NCBI GenBank assembly: GCA_020137815.1
Contig: CM035350.1
Coordinates: 2,284,828-2,348,827, forward strand
DNA: 64,000 nt
Direction of reading: 5' to 3'
Origin: Hormiphora californensis
Taxonomy: Eukaryota; Ctenophora; Tentaculata; Cydippida; Pleurobrachiidae
The translations under genes and the position numbers were made by a program. Under the pieces are notes generated by a model, which did no database searches, was not told where the DNA came from, and saw only the letters and a list, made by a program, of their open reading frames with translations. This document shows, in pieces, positions 49,694-64,000 of the stretch (position 1 is the stretch's first letter; each line of letters starts with the position of its first letter).

Positions 49694-52363
49694 TTACCGC
49701 TGACTGAACCGCGTATACAGTTCCTGGCTTATGAACGGCTCAAGAATGTCCAACAAATCACTTCTGCTAATTCGCTTTCCAACCCCTTCCTCACCGTCCT
49801 GTTCCTCAAGTCGATGGGTCACTAGAGGACAGTTAGAATCCGTAGTGACTTGAGCACCGTACATCTCCGCTGTGTAGGACATGGCACACCTCTGCCTAGT
49901 CCACAATACAATGTCCCTAAGGGCGAACCTCCAAAAGTCAGCGAACTCTGGATACCGCCTCAGTGATGTATCATCACTATCATCTGGGATTTCTGTGGTC
50001 ATAGAACCAATTATCTGGTGTATCTCATCAACTGTAACTGATTCTGTGTAACTGTCACCATGCTCATCAAATCCTCCTAGCACAAGGCTTCTCATGTCTG
50101 CCGGGCAGTGAAGCATCAGTCGGGGAGGACATGGTCTGGGTTTGTCATTACAATACCTAATCCAAGCTATATCCTGTACCACATGTTTACCCTGTTTGAT
50201 GATGTTCTTCACAGAGACACTCTGTCGACCACACAGCACGGTTGAGCCAGGAATAGGGGTGAATACTAATTCTCCACTGTGTTCCTTTATAAAGGTTTCT
50301 GCTTGCTCTTTCGTGACACTCTCCGAGGCTGAGAGAACACAAAACAGTTTGTTTAAAAGGCCGGAGCTTTTTACCTCGATTTTAGGTTTCACATCAACTT
50401 TCTGCCTTTTTCTTGGAGAAATGTTGTGCGTTCCAACCTTAGCCACACCTCTCTTGTTTTGAGTCCTCATGGCTTCAAGCTCAGATACCTGGGTACAATC
50501 CTCGGGTAGTTTGTCGTCACGGACACACACCACTCGCGGAAATCGTAGAGTCAGAGGAAGTCCAAAATGGCTGGAGTTCATCAACTCAGCTCCCCGGATC
50601 TCGAGGACTAGAGAATTAGCTGGGTCAATAACTACATGAGGTTTCTCTCGTCCCATTACAACGCATCCTGGCAGGGAGGAACTGTCAAACTTCTTCCAGA
50701 ATGGTTCAAGTCGGGACAACTTGTTCTCAAGATCGTGTTTAGTGATCCCTGAGGACACTTTACAAAACGTTGTCCACGTACTGTCATCAGATTTTAGGGC
50801 ACATAAAAAGTTCCTAATTTTGCCACTGGCAGTATGTTTTCCATAAAATCCACCCACAATCACTGCATCCACAGTGTCGTTCATCAGACCTAGATAGTCG
50901 GTCTTGATCTTGAACCATCCTCCGTCGATCCGCTTGTCAGGTGTGTAGACGGATGCACAGCTCTTAACAACTAATCCCTCCTCACCTCTCTCGATAGCCT
51001 CATTTAGCAGTTCCAATACTGCTGCCTTGGTGGAACAACTAGTGAACCGAGACATACTGAGATAGCCATGGACAGGTCTAACTACCTTCTCAAGGATGAC
51101 CCTTCTCTCCGTAAGGGATGTGAGGGTGAGGTTCTGAGAGTCCAGATATAAGATATCGTAGGCTATGAAAGAAGGCACAAACCGAGAAGTGTCAACCATC
51201 TTTCTAGCGTCCTTTCCCTCAGCCTTGGTTACGAAGGCCCTCTCTTGTAAATCGTAAACCATGATCTCCCCATCAAGAATGCAGTTGTTGGCGAGGATGT
51301 TAGGTTGAATAAATGGAGTTAGACTCCCAATAAGAGGATTCTCCCCATACACGTGACTATACTCAATAGCACCACGGGAGTAATACATGTACTTTTCCCC
51401 GTCTTTATGGACCTGAAGGGGGAATTAAATTAGAAAACACGACATTGATATTTGAAAATACACTACCTAATCGATGGAACACATACCTGCATTCGTTCAC
51501 CGTCGTATTTAGTTTCAACAATGAACTCTCTGTTATTCATCAGTGCCTCAATCCTTTCAATATCCGTAACTCGATCAGCTAACATGGGCTTGAAAACTTG
51601 GCCAAGAGAAATTCCTTGACAGCTGAAAAAAAAAACTAACTTTAAAAACAAATAAGAAATAAGAATTGCAGCTTGTAATCTTACTATCTCCAATCACCCA
51701 ACCAATCTTACTATGTATTAGTAATAAAGCTGCTACTTACATCGATGCAAGTTGGCCGAGATTTTCGCAAATTTTCTTCAAATCAGAACAGATTGTGTAA
51801 GCCGCTTCTGCCTTAGGATCAATAGCAGTAAGGAAACTAAGTTCTGACACGCCAAGGTGAAGGTCCTTCAGTATGATGCGACATAGCCACTTCTGTTGAA
51901 CGGGCGGCATGTCCCTAACAAGTGTTTCAATCAAATGATTCACTTTATCATTGTGGTTTCCTGCCCCACTCTGCACTGAGTCCAAAAGATCGTTGATATC
52001 CTCAACTGAAAACTCTCTTGTACCTTGACATCTGCTTATCAAAATGCTTTCAAGAGCTCCAGGAAGATCACGGGTTCTCTTCACTGCTTTGAAGTTCTGT
52101 AACCTCTTGGCCTCGTTACTACTCTTTGAAATACACAAGGCTGCGATGTATTTGTTGGTGAGTGTAGCTTCCTTAATGTTGTAGGAGGATCGGGCCTTGT
52201 CGAGCTTCGGGATCACCAGCCGAATCGTCTGGTAGCTTTTTGAGCAAGTTGTAAAAAACTCAGTCCAAATTTTTAGCTTTTCTGGTCTGGAATTGTTAGC
52301 TGATATCGCCTCAAAGAACAAACAAAGCTTGTTAAACGTCATTAGAGTTTCCTTTGACTTCAT
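49694..52363 (-). CDS. LIG4: DNA ligase IV
   Basis: Three exons (51741-52363, 51487-51622, 49694-51412), 825 residues (human 911). An N-terminal DNA-binding domain is followed by the nucleotidyl-transfer core, with the catalytic Lys in ETKYDGERMQ and FKPMLADR just before it. Further core motifs are LDGEIMVYD, EEGLVVKS, GWFKIK and LTLRFPRV. A BRCT domain follows (LFCVLSASESV to PRPCPPRLMLH), then a linker and a second BRCT-like part (LRDIVLWTRQRCAMSYTAEM, LVTHRL) that looks short. LIG4 seals double-strand breaks in non-homologous end joining with XRCC4, which binds between the BRCTs. The family assignment rests on motif order, the BRCT tail and overall length. Confidence 0.9.
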
Positions 52364-52433
52364 AGATCACTAAAAGAAAGGTTTTAAAGGTAGGGAAAAG
52401 AAAAACAATAAATAAATAAATTTTAAAAGCATT

Positions 52434-52818
52434 AAGGAACCATAATAAAGTTCAAGAGCGCACCCCATCCAAGAGCGCACCACCTCCAAAAGACACCACT
52501 TCAAGAGCGCACCACATCAAAGAGAGCTCCCCATCCAGAAGATACCGCGCGCAGGGGACACCACGCGCAGAAGAGACCGCACGCGCAAATACAACGCCGC
52601 GCTGGTCTCTTCTGCGCGTGGTGTCCCCTGCGCGTGGTATCTTCTGGATGGGGAGCTCTCTTTGATGTGGTGCGCTCTTGAAGTGGTGTCTTCTGGAGGT
52701 GGTGCGCTCTTGGATGTGGTCTCTTTTGGGTGTGGTACGCTCTCAGGTGTGGTCTCTCTTCGATCGGGTGTGCTCTTGGGTGCTCTTGGAGGCTCTTGAA
52801 CTTTATTATGGTTCCTTT
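52434..52818. mobile_element. 385-bp foldback with AAGAGCGCACCAC units
   Basis: The outer ends AAGGAACCATAATAAAGTTC and its exact reverse complement enclose long complementary arms that meet near 52590. The arms are built from repeats of AAGAGCGCACCAC and AAGAGACC-type words. The right arm is longer. It is non-coding and lies 70 bp upstream of the LIG4 start. Confidence 0.75.
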
Positions 52819-53069
52819 TTGGAAGGAAACAAAATTTGTTTTTATTTTTTGGAAAAATATTTTACATCGCCACGCGCGCGGCACAGTGCGGGATAATGCA
52901 GCGCTTTTCAATTATCGCGCGCGCGTTTTTAAGCGACAAATTTTTATTTAAAGGTTCGGGGTCTTTTTGGCAAACGTTAAAATCGGGGTGCCTGGGTACT
53001 CTCGAGACTCGAGTCTCGACACTTCAGCCGTCAGCGTAAGCCCTAAGGCGTTGTACAACGTTGTAGGTT

Positions 53070-53660
53070 CACTCTGTGACCAATCGTGTGGTATGTGACA
53101 CCAGCGGGCAACAACATACACTCTACAAGTCTTTGATAAGATGCAAACTGGAATACTGTTCACCTTTGTGGTCACCTTACCTTAAAGGAGACATACAAGC
53201 TCTGGAGAGCGTACAGAGGCAGTTTACCAGGAGGATTGAGGACATGGCGCATTTGGACTATTGGGAGCGGTTGAAGAAACTGAGATTGATGTCCCTTCAG
53301 TGAAGAAGAGAGCGCTATACCATCATACAGATGTGGAAGAGCTACAATGGTGCATCCCCGAATAGCACGAATACACGGTTCTACCACCATGAACGGCTTG
53401 GCATCAGAGCCGAAGTACCTTCCCTCTACAGCGGAGCACAGAAGTCTATCTCAACTAAGTACTTCAACTCCTTCGGTGTGAGGGCCGCACGGTTGTGGAA
53501 TACATTACCGAAAGAGGTCAACACGGCAGAGACATTGGACCCGGACAATCCACCTGTTAAGGGTTATAGGACTCATAATGGGAATTCCATCTTGGATTGG
53601 GTGCTAGTGGTTCGGGCTAAAGGGGGATGTTTAAAAGACTGACACCAGTTATGTTTTATG
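53070..53660 (+). mobile_element. non-LTR retrotransposon 3' remnant
   Basis: Two frames separated by one stop encode a reverse transcriptase tail: LIRCKLEYCSPLWSPYLKGD, LESVQRQFTRRIEDM, YWERLKKLRLMSLQ, then FNSFGVRAARLWNTLPKEV. This is typical of the C terminus of LINE pol proteins in animals and is a different family from 42950-43849. It is decayed and 5' truncated. Confidence 0.8.
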
Positions 53661-53798
53661 TAATAAAGTTTATTTCATCAAGTTTCATCAAGTTAAAATC
53701 TGGGTGCCTTCCGTTGCTAACAATTCATCGATTTTGGCGGTCGAGAGTCGAGACGGGCTAGGGCTGCCCGTTTGGTTTTGTTTTAGGGATATCGGTTA

Positions 53799-54019
53799 AA
53801 GTCGGATTTTTTGAAACTGTCGCACCCCTGAAATAACAAAATGTGTCATATCTCCGGTTCCTGATAAGATAGAGACTTGAAATTTGGAGGTTCGGAAGAA
53901 CTTAGCAAGATCTTCGTAACCTCCAAATTTCAAGTCTCTATCTCCTCAGGAACCGGAGTTATGGTCATTTTAAGAAGTTTGAAAACTCTAAAAAACGACA
54001 GTTATTTAAAATCCGACTA
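53799..54019. mobile_element. foldback element
   Basis: AAAGTCGGATTTTTTGAA at the left is mirrored by AAAATCCGACTATAG at the right. The inner arms (GATAGAGACTTGAAATTTGG and its reverse complement, 53869-53943) pair almost perfectly. A related word, AAAGTCGGATTTCTTGAAG, occurs at 9026, so the family is dispersed. Confidence 0.65.
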
Positions 54020-54348
54020 TAGTGCTATAGATTATCTATCAGAATTCAGATACCGTAATAATAATCTTTTCGTAGCGTCGCGTGCACCTGTAAACAAGCA
54101 CCAGGCACCCAGATTATAATCATACATCTAACGTGCGAGTTGCGACTCTGGCGCCTCTAGATTCTGGTTGACTCTGTTCACTGAGTTTTTAGCTCTTGCA
54201 GAATGACCTTCTATTTCATTCATGATAACCCTGGCATTGCAATAGTTGGTAGTAATCTTCAAAACAGCTTCTACTTATACTTATTATTTAATATTTGATA
54301 TAGGCTCTCAAGCTGGCAGATCTAGGCAGGTGTGATACGGTTGATACA

Positions 54349-63535
<9,187 letters not shown>

Positions 63536-63901
63536 GCACTACTCAACTCTATTTGAGATTACATTTATACCCCCTATTTGTGAGGGTGACTTATAAGAAC
63601 TCGTGTGAGCTTCAAGCTCTACAGAGTATAGACTCGTTAGAGAAAAGATTGAGACTCTACAGACTAATGACTATCTGTTTGTGTATTATACGTGACGGGA
63701 ATTTCTACTATTTGATACTTCTTTGTGTGTGTGTATGTGTGTTTTGTCGCTTTATATGTTCAGCGCCCGACGTTACTTTACCAATTATTTTTCAAAAGGC
63801 CGACCCCAAAAACCGTTTTGTTCTGTTCTGTTCTGTGTTTTTACTTGCCACCTGGAGGTACAAGACCATGAAGGGAGAGAAGGGATTGTTGTGCGCGCGA
63901 G

Positions 63902-63949
63902 ATGCCCTACAAACAAGAGACGGCGCGTTACTGCTGGTTCTGCAAGCAG
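63902..63949 (+). CDS. possible first coding exon of a further gene
   Basis: ATG opens a 16-codon frame (MPYKQETARYCWFCKQ) ending at a strong donor (CAG|GTAAGT). The CxxC pair suggests the start of a zinc-binding protein. The gene would continue beyond the window. The rest of 63536-64000 shows no other coding signal. This is weak evidence from one short exon. Confidence 0.3.
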
Positions 63950-64000
63950 GTAAGTAGCGATAACGGGTACCCTCTGCAGCAGTAGCAAATTGAGCGCGAA

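Overview
The window is eukaryotic nuclear DNA from an animal. Genes are split by short GT-AG introns, and the protein set is typically metazoan: a TRPC-type channel, an LDLa-GPCR, USP7, USP14, NUP85, DNA ligase IV, a PH-RasGEF and UDP-glycosyltransferases. Many genes are intronless or have few introns. CR1/L2-type LINE fragments, TA-flanked MITEs and long GA/CT microsatellites fill the gaps. A sponge, cnidarian or similar invertebrate fits, but the sequence alone does not settle the phylum. Layout: 1-1430 holds a damaged foldback around a tRNA-like sequence. A TIMP/NTR-like secreted protein lies at 1.5-2.7 kb (-). An SLC2A13-like sugar/inositol transporter runs from 10.7 to 3.7 kb (-), with a TRPC-like channel (+, 6.0-8.5 kb) between its two halves. 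Intronless NUP85 (+) is divergent from it. USP7 (+, 14.5-24.5 kb, 20 exons) converges on USP14 (-, 29.9-26.4 kb, 11 exons). Three tandem intronless UDP-glycosyltransferases follow (-, 30.3-36.0 kb; the first is broken). MTG1 and the phosphatase gene PUDP (-) are packed 78 bp apart, then comes a small unrecognised gene (-). Positions 39.9-45.2 kb are a nested transposon zone. An LDLa-repeat GPCR (+) follows, then an LRR-like gene fragment (-), LIG4 (-), a foldback/LINE zone (52.4-54.1 kb) and a PH-RasGEF gene (+, 54.3-63.5 kb) with a stand-alone BPL_N-domain gene nested in one of its introns. There is no operon-like pathway. The genes serve general cell functions: ubiquitin removal (USP7, USP14), nuclear pore, end joining, mitoribosome assembly, nucleotide salvage, detoxification and signalling. 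The main oddity is that minisatellites repeatedly contain exon/intron junctions. USP7 exon 3 has 14 tandem copies of its 3' splice site, nine of them in frame. One RasGEF donor has 12 exon-end copies and another has three. Several otherwise intact genes carry single-base frameshifts, which more likely reflect uncorrected sequence errors than real decay.
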